A stretch of DNA of 64,000 nt from the NCBI RefSeq assembly GCF_001662075.1, contig NZ_LYPL01000004.1, positions 248,001 through 312,000 on the forward strand. Direction: 5' to 3'. Below, in pieces: positions 46,253-55,086 of this stretch. The stretch comes from Rhizobium bangladeshense (GTDB taxonomy: Bacteria > Pseudomonadota > Alphaproteobacteria > Rhizobiales > Rhizobiaceae). The notes beneath the pieces are model-generated. The model was not told where the DNA came from. It saw nothing but the letters and a program-made list of their open reading frames with translations, and ran no database searches. Numbering within the stretch: the stretch's first letter is position 1; the number at the start of each line of letters is the position of its first letter. The position numbers and the translations under genes were made by a program.

Positions 46253-47620
46253 ATGGAAATTGAGCGGCGAACGATTGACTTTATACCTGAGGCAGAACGA
46301 TACGGAAAAGAACGTGATCTGTTTCCGGTCTGGTTTGGGGCAAATGTTAACTTGACCTCGCTTGTAACGGGAGCGCTTCTGGTCAGCATGGGCTTGAACC
46401 TGTTCTGGTCCGTCTTTTCGATTGTTGTCGGGGTTTCCATCGGGACTATCCTCGTGGCATCTCATTCTGTGCAGGGGCCACGCCTTGGCATCCCGCAGAT
46501 GATCCAATCTCGGGCGCAGTTCGGCGTGTTGGGCGCGATCTTCCCAATGCTTTTCGTCATGTTTATCTATTTCGGCTTCAGCGTCAGCAACACCCTGCTT
46601 GCCGCACAGGCGGTGTCAGGCGTCGTAGCGTTTCCACGCTCAGTCTCGATCGTGGTCTTCACTCTGCTGAGCTTCGTCATCGCGCTTTACGGCTATAAGC
46701 TGATCCATGACACGCAGCGCTGGCTCACCTGGATCGCTTGCGCGATCTACGCTGTTGTCTTCGTGATTGTGCTGAGCAATCCGCCCAGCCTCGACAATTG
46801 GCTGCCAATAACCACAAAGCCAGCGCTTGTCTTTGCCGGTATCGGCGTAACCTGCACCTTTGCCCTGTCGTTTGCGCCATATGTCGCAGACTATTCCCGC
46901 TATCTGCCGAGTAATGTTTCTTCAAAGAAGGTCTTTTGGTACACCTTCGCCGGCATCGCTGTTGCGCTCTTCGCGATGATGCTCCTGGGTGCGCTGCTGG
47001 CGGTACAGATCCCCACCTTCAGTGACAACTCCGGTGGTAGCCTTGCCGTGCTGTTCGGTAGTTTTTCGCCGATCTTGTATGTGCTGATCGTCTACGCGCT
47101 TCTTTGCATCAACGTGTTCAATTTCTACGGCGCGTTCATGGCAGTGGTGACGACCATACAACCGTTTGGAAATATGCGGTTTGGGTCAACGCAGCGAGCA
47201 GTTGTTATGATCGCCGTTGCGATCGCCAATGCTGTCCTGTCTTATTTTGGCGACGGCGACTTCTCGACCATGTTCTTGAATTTCATCTTTCTGATGAGCT
47301 ATGCACTCATCCCCTGGACCGCAATCAACCTCGTTGATTATTACGTGTTGCGGCGTGGACAATACAGCGTAGCGGACATATTCGATCCCGACGGCATCTA
47401 CGGCCGATATAATCCTATCGCGATCGGCGCGTTCGTGTTTGCTGTTCTGGCCGAAATCCCCTTCATTTCGATGTACTACTATACTGGGCCTGTGGCTGCC
47501 TATCTAGGCAACATCGACTTGGCATGGATCGTTGGCGTGCCTGTCGGAGCTTGCCTCTACTACTTCCCGATGCGAGCACGTTTGAGCCGGACGGGTCCTG
47601 TGCAGACTGCCACGAGATAG
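46253..47620 (+). CDS. NCS1-family purine/cytosine/allantoin-type permease
   Basis: A 455-residue inner-membrane permease with about 12 hydrophobic segments of the nucleobase:cation symporter 1 (CodB/hydantoin) family. The cytosolic N-terminus RYGKERDLFPVWFGANVNLTSL and the helix GLNLFWSVFSIVVGVSIG are characteristic. GGGGAG precedes the ATG. It is followed after 21 bases by a cysteine hydrolase, suggesting uptake then cleavage of a ureide, hydantoin or related nitrogen compound (inference). Confidence 0.9.
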   Translation: MEIERRTIDFIPEAERYGKERDLFPVWFGANVNLTSLVTGALLVSMGLNLFWSVFSIVVGVSIGTILVASHSVQGPRLGIPQMIQSRAQFGVLGAIFPMLFVMFIYFGFSVSNTLLAAQAVSGVVAFPRSVSIVVFTLLSFVIALYGYKLIHDTQRWLTWIACAIYAVVFVIVLSNPPSLDNWLPITTKPALVFAGIGVTCTFALSFAPYVADYSRYLPSNVSSKKVFWYTFAGIAVALFAMMLLGALLAVQIPTFSDNSGGSLAVLFGSFSPILYVLIVYALLCINVFNFYGAFMAVVTTIQPFGNMRFGSTQRAVVMIAVAIANAVLSYFGDGDFSTMFLNFIFLMSYALIPWTAINLVDYYVLRRGQYSVADIFDPDGIYGRYNPIAIGAFVFAVLAEIPFISMYYYTGPVAAYLGNIDLAWIVGVPVGACLYYFPMRARLSRTGPVQTATR

Positions 47621-47641
47621 TCAACCTGAGGAGCCGCAGCG

Positions 47642-48376
47642 ATGCGGCTCCATATAGCAAAGGATTGTTCAGTGCAGCTACTCCACAACCTGCCTATGAT
47701 CGAACGGCCAGCGCTTCTGATTATCGATATGCAGAACGACTTTGTACGCGCCGGCGCGCCGTTTGAGGTCCCCGCCGCGCAAGAAACCATTCCGTCGCAA
47801 CAGCGCCTAGTCGGAGCCTTCAGGCAACACGGTCTGTTAATTATATTCCTCAAATGGGTCGGAATTGAAAACGATCCGTACCTGCGCATGCAGGATAAGT
47901 TCACATGGGCGCGTGGGCTAACGGATGATATCAAGGGATGCCGTCCTGGACATCAGCGCTATTATGCTGACATAGAGGCCTATAGGGATTGTTGTGCCAT
48001 CATTGATGAACTCGCTCCCATCGCAGATGAGATTCAGCTCCCCAAACGTGGCTACGGCGCTTTCTTGGGAACCGCACTGGATTCCATCCTGCGGGACCGG
48101 AATATCGATGGCGTTATTATAACCGGCGTCATGTCCGAATGCTGTGTTGAAGATACCGCGCGACAAGCCTATCAGCTTCATTATCCAGCGGTGGTGATCA
48201 ATGACGCGGTGGCCACCTACGACTCGCGGGCCACAGCCACAATGCTGGATGTCGTGGATAAGAATTTCGGATGGGTTGCTGACACCATAACGGTGATCGA
48301 TTGGCTAAAGGCCGCTCGAGGTCAACGTGCTTCCCAATCTATTGACAGGTCGACCAACAGCACGTTGCCTACCTAG
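47642..48376 (+). CDS. isochorismatase-family cysteine hydrolase
   Basis: A 244-residue amidohydrolase of the isochorismatase/cysteine hydrolase family. The triad is visible: Asp in ALLIIDMQNDF, Lys in QLPKRGYGAFLGT, Cys in GVMSECCVEDTARQA. Relatives hydrolyse ureidoacrylate, biuret or N-carbamoylsarcosine. It is not obviously close to the known R. leguminosarum biuret hydrolase. GAGGAG before 47642 decides the start. It is co-transcribed with the NCS1 permease. Confidence 0.88.
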   Translation: MRLHIAKDCSVQLLHNLPMIERPALLIIDMQNDFVRAGAPFEVPAAQETIPSQQRLVGAFRQHGLLIIFLKWVGIENDPYLRMQDKFTWARGLTDDIKGCRPGHQRYYADIEAYRDCCAIIDELAPIADEIQLPKRGYGAFLGTALDSILRDRNIDGVIITGVMSECCVEDTARQAYQLHYPAVVINDAVATYDSRATATMLDVVDKNFGWVADTITVIDWLKAARGQRASQSIDRSTNSTLPT

Positions 48377-49268
48377 GCTGCCACGCGAGTAGGCTTTAAG
48401 GACACCGCGGCCGCCGCTGCAGTGGCGACACGGCGATGGCAACTAACGCGCCCAGCTATCGGGGTCATTCCAACTCCGTCAACATCTTCTAAATGTGTGC
48501 CTACACGAACACCCTATCCCTCGGATGGGCATGGCTTTTGACTCCTCACGTACAGGCAAGGGATCAACAAGGCATTGCTTGAAGCTTCGGCCCCCACGGA
48601 ACGATTGCTTCCAACACTGGTTCTAGCCCTCGCCGTCGCCGCCAACACGCGCCAGTCACGCGACTGCGCCCAGCGAAAGCTTTGCAAAAAGCAGCACGAA
48701 TTTGATAAATAAAAGCCCCCGAAACCGGGATTTAGCGCGACAACCCTGCGGAAATCGGGCGATGTCGCTAAAACAACATCTCAGCAACGCAGCTCGCCAC
48801 GAAGAGGCATGGCTACGATCTTGGTGCAATAACCGAGAACATGGCAATCCTTCTAATTGCTCGACCTCGGGAGATTTCGACTTGTTCCTGTGAACGTCAT
48901 CTCTTTTTTCAGGCGCTCTATCACAATCGCTGTATGTCGCATTGCTAGGTACCTTTACCGCCGTCGAAGCTGTGTGTCCGCCCGAAAGGAGTGCTCTCCT
49001 TGAGGCTCGTATGTCTCGATGCCGATCGACGCGTAGCGCCTCAATGGAAGGCGCGGCCACACAAACTAGTTCCCGACAATGCGCGGCTCTTTGCTCCCTC
49101 TTTTGCACTTATGATCTCGCCTTGTGAAAGAGTATCTCCTGTTTGAGAGCCTACCGATCTGCCCAGTCGTGCCTGGGAAACACCGAGCTTTGATGCGGAT
49201 GGAACAGGAGCTCACTCAAGAGGCTCGTGTTCGTCTTGGACGCGTATCTTCCGTTTGGCGCGGCGCAT
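48377..49268. other. gene-poor stretch
   Basis: About 890 bases with no recognisable gene. The longest frames (48656-49108 on the minus strand) look unlike protein and lack ribosome sites. An imperfect inverted pair TTTAGCGCGAC / GTCGCTAAA lies near 48730-48770. It may be decayed accessory DNA. Confidence 0.5.
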
Positions 49269-49440
49269 TGTGTAAGCGGGGACATCCATAAGACATAGTA
49301 TACAAAATTGTCACGACATCCCGCGGCGTCAGCCACATGGTTTCATTTTTAGTCTCTTACTTTTCGGCGTCTAAATAGATGAAATAGCAGCGCGTTCGAC
49401 TTCGTCCGCCATTTTCGGGCGATTTGGCACGACGATTGAA
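49269..49440 (+). promoter_or_regulatory. NifA/sigma54-type promoter of the fdxB-like gene
   Basis: A perfect NifA site TGT-N10-ACA lies at 49269-49284, and a -24/-12 element TGGCACG-N4-TTGAA at 49425-49440. The -24 half is perfect, while the -12 half has TTGA for TTGC. The activator site is about 170 bases from the inferred start near 49451, at the far end of the usual range. A leader of about 200 bases precedes the ferredoxin gene. Confidence 0.68.
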
Positions 49441-49516
49441 ATTTCTTCTCACGCAAGGACGACAGCTCGTGTCGCTGGAGCATCAGTTCAGGAATCAAAC
49501 GGCTGAAGGAGGTACC

Positions 49517-49552
49517 ATGGCAACGCTCAATGAGACCTGTTTACAGGAATAG
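49517..49552 (+). CDS. 11-codon leader ORF with a strong ribosome site
   Basis: AAGGAGG five bases before an ATG is followed by MATLNETCLQE and TAG, inside the leader of the sigma54-driven ferredoxin transcript. The ribosome site is stronger than that of the ferredoxin. It may be the remaining first codons of a lost nif gene or a translated leader peptide. Confidence 0.4.
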   Translation: MATLNETCLQE

Positions 49553-49654
49553 CATCCGTGTCGCACCGTCGATCCCAACGTTTCCGAAACGACTCTCAAG
49601 AGCAACGCTCTATCAGGTGTTGCCGGAACAGAACTCACTGCATCGGAGAACACG

Positions 49655-49948
49655 ATGATGGTTTCATTCGTAAGCCGTGACGGGTCTAGGTGGCTCCCCC
49701 AATATCTTAGCCAGATAGACGCAAGTTGCATTGGCTGCGGCCGCTGCTTCAAAGTCTGCTCGCGTGACGTCATGCACCTTGGCGGCATCACCGACTCAGG
49801 CGATATTGTAGACGCCGGGGATGGCGCAGACGATGAGGTAGAGCGATTGCTGATGATTGTCGATCATCCGGGCCGTTGTATCGGCTGCGGCGCATGCGCC
49901 CGCGTCTGTCCCAAGAATTGTCAGTGCCACATCACGTCATCCGACTGA
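49655..49948 (+). CDS. fdxB: nif-specific ferredoxin III (FdxB-like)
   Basis: A 97-residue ferredoxin with two 4Fe-4S sites, CIGCGRCFKVC and CIGCGACARVCPKNC, separated by an acidic loop (DAGDGADDEVERL). This layout and the start (SFVSRDGSRWLPQYLSQI) match ferredoxin III of nif clusters, usually next to nifENX. Here it is alone, but has its own NifA-type promoter. GGAG precedes the paired ATG codons. It would donate electrons for nitrogenase or cofactor assembly. Confidence 0.9.
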   Translation: MMVSFVSRDGSRWLPQYLSQIDASCIGCGRCFKVCSRDVMHLGGITDSGDIVDAGDGADDEVERLLMIVDHPGRCIGCGACARVCPKNCQCHITSSD

Positions 49949-50281
49949 AGAACCGTAAACAGTTTATGTTTTGGCACCCGTTCGCTCGCTTTTTTGAAAG
50001 CGCCCAGCGGGCAGTGAGGGGTTGCAGGCAGAGAAGACACAGAGCGAGGCTATTCCATTCCAGATCAGTTGGTGAGGAACTTCAAACTGTTCACATCTTC
50101 CGGCAGGGTGCCAACGGCGAACGGAGATTCAAACGCAACCGTTACTCGCGTCAATGGAGCTTGACATGTTTATTCCACATGTAACACAGCAGCCGGTTGG
50201 CATCCCGGCTGATTGCCCGCGCGTGCGACCAGCCCCGAGGCTGGTGACGGAATTGGAGCGGACTGTCCGTAACTGAACGCT
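49949..50281. other. intergenic stretch with hairpin
   Basis: No gene recognised. ACCAGCC (50228-50234) pairs with GGCTGGT (50239-50245), a small hairpin just past the 3' end of the leftward SyrB-like gene and a possible weak terminator for it. Confidence 0.5.
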
Positions 50282-50842
50282 TCAGCGCTCAAAGCGCTGC
50301 AGCATCCTCTTTAATTGTGTATTCTGTATTTGAAGCTTACGCGCCAGCTGATCCCGGAGAAGCGCGATCTCTGTATCGAGATTGATTGCATCGTCAGAAG
50401 CGGCGGAAACAGTTCGAGACGGTGGTAGAACGACGGCGATCGTTCCCTCTTTCGTGCGTCGCATGCGGCGCTTACGCGTTTGACCATCGCCAACTCGAAA
50501 GGTCTTCGGTGCGGCACGCGCGGCTGCATTGGCCTCATCGGGCAAAGCCGGATCAGCCGCTTCCGCCGACTTTGCGCCTTCGATATCTGCGCGACCATCA
50601 GCAGCGCTTGCCGATTCTTCGGAATGATCCACGTCGACTGACACCGCCGCAGAATGACTGTCAAGAAATGGCCTTTCGGCCGCTGGACGGTCTGTAGCGG
50701 CCGACTCGTTCTTGGCGGCTGTTTCGGTCGGCTTGGTGATGGCTAATGCTTTCGGCTTCTCGTCGTCAGTCGAGCCGTGTTCTTGCCTCTGCTGCCGTCG
50801 AGGCGACACCAGCCGGGCAAGAAGCTTCCATGGAGACGCCAT
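50282..50842 (-). CDS. SyrB-like protein, copy 1
   Basis: A 186-residue protein with a low-complexity Ala/Ser/Glu/Asp-rich middle, a basic patch (TRKRRMRRTKEG, about residue 125) and a C-terminal coiled-coil-like helix (EIALLRDQLARKLQIQNTQL). The layout resembles the SyrB family, whose member in Sinorhizobium meliloti represses syrM, and the neighbouring gene ends in a similar helix. GAGG precedes the ATG. A regulatory role is inferred from the family only. Confidence 0.6.
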   Translation of the reverse strand: MASPWKLLARLVSPRRQQRQEHGSTDDEKPKALAITKPTETAAKNESAATDRPAAERPFLDSHSAAVSVDVDHSEESASAADGRADIEGAKSAEAADPALPDEANAAARAAPKTFRVGDGQTRKRRMRRTKEGTIAVVLPPSRTVSAASDDAINLDTEIALLRDQLARKLQIQNTQLKRMLQRFER

Positions 50843-50973
50843 TTTATTCGACCTCGGATTCTACTGCGTATGCACATCGTGCGCAAATACGTGGGCGGCA
50901 GAACGAACTGCCGCCAAAATCTTCACCTCAATAAGCATGAGAATGCGGCCAGCGCTTGGCCGTCTGCTGCCGA

Positions 50974-51636
50974 TCAACCGAGGTTGAGTCGCTTTCGCAG
51001 ATCGGCATTTTCTGCACGGAGCTTTTCCGCCAGCAGCTTGCGCAATCTCTGGTTTTCCTCTTCGAGCTGCAGAAGATCCGCGATCTCATCAACTGCAGCC
51101 ACCGACGGTGCAGCCGCTGCCTGCACCGCCCTCGGAGCACGTTTGACAGGCCCACGTCTGGTACTCGTCGCACCTTCGTCGGACTTTGCCTTGCGTCCTC
51201 TCTTCTGCTTTCCAGCTGTGGCATTCGAAGCCGCAGCCGGTTGCGCAGAAACGGCTACTGAGGCGGTTTCAGGCACAGCCTTCTTGGCGCGAGGTTTGCG
51301 CGTTTTTTTCGGCGCATCGGGCGCCGCGGCGGCCGGCGTATCAGCACTGATCATCGTAGCGTTTTCGTCGGCCATTGTGGTCTCCTGTAAAGCCGATGCA
51401 TTTGTCTCCTGCTCGATCGGCACTGTCAATAACGGCCGGGCCTGTTCTTCTCCAGATACAATTATCTCGCGGCTTATTGCCTGAGGAGTTGATGACATAA
51501 ACGGCATTGCCTCGTCCTCCAGATCTTGAGCAACGGATTTAAGATCCATGTCTCCCCAGATCGAGTTCGGCTTGGAATTGAGTATTCGCCGACCTGATTT
51601 GTACTCGACGGCAAAGCTGCGTTGCACTTTTTTCAC
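50974..51636 (-). CDS. SyrB-like regulator, copy 2
   Basis: A SyrB-family protein: N-terminal block FAVEYKSGRRILNSKPNSIW and DMDLKSVAQDLEDEAMPF, then a Pro/Ala/Lys-rich region with AT-hook-like basic stretches (KKTRKPRAKKA, KQKRGRKAKSD), and a C-terminal coiled coil LLQLEEENQRLRKLLAEKLR. GTG at 51636 with AAGG upstream is preferred (220 residues); TTG at 51702 or internal Met codons are alternatives. SyrB represses syrM in S. meliloti; no syrM is seen here. Confidence 0.75.
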   Translation of the reverse strand: MKKVQRSFAVEYKSGRRILNSKPNSIWGDMDLKSVAQDLEDEAMPFMSSTPQAISREIIVSGEEQARPLLTVPIEQETNASALQETTMADENATMISADTPAAAAPDAPKKTRKPRAKKAVPETASVAVSAQPAAASNATAGKQKRGRKAKSDEGATSTRRGPVKRAPRAVQAAAAPSVAAVDEIADLLQLEEENQRLRKLLAEKLRAENADLRKRLNLG

Positions 51637-52140
51637 TATGAGAAGCCTTGTATCTGCGATGTTGCCTCGGCGTGTTTTAGCCAATGCTGCTTGCCTCTGC
51701 AAATACCGACTCCCGCGTCGCCGGTCTAGACCCCTTGGCGACGCTCACCCCAACGCCACTCATCACCGAGACGCTGGACCTGAGATGCAACAGAACGCCA
51801 TTCACCGAGTGTAGGAGGGCTGCTTGATTGGGGAGGTGGTGAAGGGCGATCCGCGATAGTATGACGTCGATCGGTCTGGGCGTGTGGAATGACCTTGTCC
51901 CAGAGTTTTCCAATTGGGAATTGCTTCGATGGTTGAGGTGCCTCTATTACATGAATATCCCGGCGATCATGGATACCTCCTTCGACCGTTCCTTGTCGTA
52001 CAGCCCATGATCCTCCACTTCATCGCCCTAGTGTATCAGGGGGCGAGTTGCGACACGACATGCCCGTAACCCAACAACATAATCGAACATAAGCAACTAA
52101 ACGATTAAGCAACCTCAAGGGGTTAGCAGCGAAATTTAGT
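51637..52140. other. spacer between SyrB-like and methyltransferase genes
   Basis: About 500 bases with no gene-like frame on either strand. The divergent promoters of the neighbours should be here; only the sigma54-like element at its right edge was recognised. Confidence 0.5.
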
Positions 52141-52156
52141 TGGCACAAGCAATGCA
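52141..52156 (+). promoter_or_regulatory. sigma54-like -24/-12 element before a methyltransferase gene
   Basis: TGGCACAAGCAATGCA has the TGGCAC half, ten bases between GG and GC, and ATGC in place of TTGC. The inferred transcription start near 52167 is 110 bases before the gene. No perfect TGT-N10-ACA was found upstream, so the NifA link is unproven and the match could be chance. Confidence 0.45.
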
Positions 52157-52275
52157 GAGTGGAAGCCGAGTCGGTAAAGCTAAATGCGATTAGCCGATTG
52201 CATCGAGTTCATCTGTTGGCGTGCCTTTGGACCGCAAGCGCGCATGAGGCCGCCACGAAATAGGAGCAATCCGAC

Positions 52276-53325
52276 ATGACGGACGTCAACGAGATAAGGC
52301 TCAAAGAACTCGTGGACCGCGTCCTTGGCGACCTTGGCGGAGCGTTCAGCGTGCCGCTGGTCCGGATCGGACATGAGTTGGGGCTATACAGGACGCTGAA
52401 GGACATCGGACCAGCGACGACCGAAGAACTTGCAGATGCCTTGGGATGCGCATCTCGAAATCTGCGCGAGTGGCTGGCGGCACAGGCCGCCTCGGGTTAC
52501 GTGACTCATGAGCGAGGATTGTTCTCGATGACGCCCGAGCAGGCCATTGTGTTTGCTGAGCCCAACAGCCCAGTCAATCTGATCGGAGCGTTCGATACGG
52601 CAGCTGCGATGGTCCAAAACCAGCCGAAGGTGCAGTCCGCCTTTAAGACCGGTCGAGGCGTGGCCTGGGGGGATCAGGCCGGCTGCATGTTCTGCGCGGT
52701 GGCGAGGCTGTTCCGGCCCGGCTATGTGAACGCCCTCGTGCAGGACTGGCTGCCGGCGCTCGATGGCGTTGTCGACAGATTGAAGGCGGGCGCGACTGTA
52801 GCCGACGTGGGCTGCGGACACGGTCTGTCGACGATCCTGATGGCGCAGGCTTTCCCCAATTCGCGGTTCATCGGCTACGACTTCCATGCGGACTCGATCG
52901 CGGCAGCGACCGCCCACGCTCGGGCAGATGGCCTGACGAACGTGCGCTTCGAGATCGGCCGGGCGCAGGACTTCGACGGCCGCGACTTCGATTTGATCAC
53001 GTGCTTCGACTGCTTGCACGACATGGGCGACCCAAAAGCCGCTGCGGCTCATATCCGAAAGGCATTAAAAGAGGGTGGCGTCTGGATGGTGGTCGAACCA
53101 ATGGCCGGAGATACGCTGGAGGAAAATATCAATCCGGTTGGACGGATTTACTACTCCGCCTCGACGATGATCTGCGTTCCCACCTCCCTGGCGCAGGAGA
53201 CGGGATTAGCACTTGGCGCTCAGGCGGGAGAGAAGCGATTGGCGGAGGTGATCCGGTCAGGCGGGTTCACACATGTCCGGCGAGCAGCCCAGACCCCGCT
53301 CAACATGGTGCTCGAAGCAACCTGA
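52276..53325 (+). CDS. SAM-dependent methyltransferase with winged-helix N-terminus
   Basis: A 349-residue class I methyltransferase. The N-terminal third looks like the dimerisation/winged-helix domain of O-methyltransferases (TEELADALGCASRNLREWLAA). The SAM site is VADVGCGHGLSTILMAQAFP, then FIGYDFHADSI and DLITCFDCLHDMGDP. AGGAG precedes the ATG. The substrate is unknown. It is a single-gene unit, with a sigma54-like element upstream. Confidence 0.85.
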   Translation: MTDVNEIRLKELVDRVLGDLGGAFSVPLVRIGHELGLYRTLKDIGPATTEELADALGCASRNLREWLAAQAASGYVTHERGLFSMTPEQAIVFAEPNSPVNLIGAFDTAAAMVQNQPKVQSAFKTGRGVAWGDQAGCMFCAVARLFRPGYVNALVQDWLPALDGVVDRLKAGATVADVGCGHGLSTILMAQAFPNSRFIGYDFHADSIAAATAHARADGLTNVRFEIGRAQDFDGRDFDLITCFDCLHDMGDPKAAAAHIRKALKEGGVWMVVEPMAGDTLEENINPVGRIYYSASTMICVPTSLAQETGLALGAQAGEKRLAEVIRSGGFTHVRRAAQTPLNMVLEAT

Positions 53326-53769
53326 TGGGAAGTCGCGGCGCGCTAGTGTCCGACCAGATGGGCAGGCGCGCCGCGCGTAACGTCGGAAGCAAGAAGCCTT
53401 GCAACTAGGACAGTCTTTGCGCGCAATTGAGGGCAGATCGGGTCGTCGCCTCGCATGTCCCTGCTCGGCGAGGGAGAAACGAAGGTTACTCTGTCGGCCA
53501 AGGCGACCAGCGCGGAGGGCAGCTGGGCGTTCGGGTGTCTTTTGTTGGGGATAGGAAGCCGTCTCCAATGTGATCGGCAGACAATGTTGATCGCGCCTCG
53601 GTGGAGGCGGCACGCAAACTGATTCGTCCAGGCGCTTTCAACGAGTAGCTCTGCCCCGCGAACTGAAGATTGAGGCCTTCAATATTGCCTGGCGGCGAGA
53701 CCGCGGGACGTTCTGAAACATAGACGAAGGCGAAAGCCGCCTACTATCTTCTAAGCGCTGCAAAGCATA
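53326..53769. other. gene-free stretch
   Basis: No gene recognised between the methyltransferase and the organosulfur operon that ends from the other side. Confidence 0.5.
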
Positions 53770-53805
53770 ATCCGCAAAGCACCGACCACGGGATGCTTTG
53801 CGGAT
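53770..53805 (-). terminator. hairpin terminator of the organosulfur operon
   Basis: ATCCGCAAAGCA (53770-53781) pairs perfectly with TGCTTTGCGGAT (53794-53805) around a 12-base loop, nine bases past the last gene of the leftward operon. Read leftward it is followed by TTATGCTTTG. Confidence 0.7.
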
Positions 53806-53813
53806 CGGAAACC

Positions 53814-55061
53814 TCAGCTCCAGGCATGGAGAGGTGGGTTCTCGCCATTCAGGAAATACTTACCCAGGATAGCATACTTCCAGCGGACTGGGTCGTGGAG
53901 GGTATGGGTGCGGGCATTGCGCCAATGGCGATCAAGCCCGTGCTCCGCAAGGGTTGAGCGCGTTCCCGCCAGCTCGAACAACTTGTTCGTGGCCGCAATC
54001 GCAATTTCAGTGGAGAGGATCTTCGCTTCGGCGGTAACGATCTGCGCTTCCGCAACGGTCTCCGCATTCGGATCCAGAATCGCCCGGTCAATGGCATATC
54101 CTGCCTTTTCAAGCAGCGCCTGCGCAGCATGCAGTCGTAGCGTCAAATCTCCGATCGCCTGGATCGTGTAGGGATCATCCCAGGCGTTGTCGACGCCGGA
54201 ATCCACCCAGGCGCGGCTCTTGGTGCGCACAAAGCTAACGGTCTCGTCTATCGCGGCCTGCGCGATACCCGTATCGACCGCCACTTGGATAATCTGGAAG
54301 ATCGCGCCGTCCGCAGTCGGCACCTCATACCCCTTGTAGCCGGGCACGACATGCGTCTTCGGCACTTTGACATTGTCAAGCAGGACCGTCCCCGACAGCG
54401 TGGTACGCTGGCCGAAGGAGGACCAGTCGTCGATGACAGTCAAACCTGGCGCATCGCGCTCGGCAATCGCATACCAGGCTCTGCCCTCGCTATCGAGTGC
54501 AACGATCGGCACAAGATGCGCGAGCAACGCGCCTGATGAGTAGAATTTCTGGCCGTTGACAACGACATGATCGCCGGCATCGATGAACTTGGTTTCGAAA
54601 TCCACCGCGCGCTTGGATCCGAATTCGGAGAAGGCATTGCCGAAGCGCGTGCCCCTCAGCACTTCGGCGAACAACAGCTTTTGCTGGGCTGGGCCCGAAA
54701 CCGTCCGAATCGCGGCCACGACGCCCAGGTGGTTTTGCGCAACTTGCCCGATCGATGAATCGGCGGCCGAGATGATCTCGATCACCCTTGCAAGCGTCGC
54801 GTAGGAGACTTCGGGACCGCCGAACGCCTTCGGCACGTTGATCGACCAGAGACCGCTTTGCGAAAACGCGTCCAGTTCCTTCACCGGCCAGATGCGGTCG
54901 CGGTCGCGCACGGCCGAATCCTTGATGAACTCTGCCGCAAGTGTCTTGGCAATGGCAATCGCTTCGGCATCGGTTTTGACGATGTGGGCTGGTTCCGAGG
55001 AGCGCGGAACAGGGGGCACAGCTTTTGCGGCATACTCGGTATTAATAGTGGAAAGGGTCAT
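53814..55061 (-). CDS. sfnB: SfnB/DszC-like acyl-CoA dehydrogenase-family protein
   Basis: A 415-residue flavoprotein of the acyl-CoA dehydrogenase fold, of the SfnB/DszC subgroup linked to use of organosulfur compounds. Visible are IGQVAQNHLGVVAAIRT, FSEFGSKRAVDF, GQKFYSSGALLAHLVPIVA and the C-terminal HGLDRHWRNARTHTLHDPVRWK. The ATG at 55061 (MTLSTINTEY) is used. It closes the operon starting at msuE. FMN-dependent monooxygenase activity is suggested by DszC; the exact reaction is unproven. Confidence 0.85.
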   Translation of the reverse strand: MTLSTINTEYAAKAVPPVPRSSEPAHIVKTDAEAIAIAKTLAAEFIKDSAVRDRDRIWPVKELDAFSQSGLWSINVPKAFGGPEVSYATLARVIEIISAADSSIGQVAQNHLGVVAAIRTVSGPAQQKLLFAEVLRGTRFGNAFSEFGSKRAVDFETKFIDAGDHVVVNGQKFYSSGALLAHLVPIVALDSEGRAWYAIAERDAPGLTVIDDWSSFGQRTTLSGTVLLDNVKVPKTHVVPGYKGYEVPTADGAIFQIIQVAVDTGIAQAAIDETVSFVRTKSRAWVDSGVDNAWDDPYTIQAIGDLTLRLHAAQALLEKAGYAIDRAILDPNAETVAEAQIVTAEAKILSTEIAIAATNKLFELAGTRSTLAEHGLDRHWRNARTHTLHDPVRWKYAILGKYFLNGENPPLHAWS

Positions 55062-55086
55062 GGTGGTGTCTCCTCTTGAATTGTGG

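Noticed and set aside
48656..49108. A 150-codon minus-strand frame
   Set aside because: Its composition is rich in Arg, Ser, Cys and His without pattern and it lacks a ribosome site. The region is better described as gene-poor.
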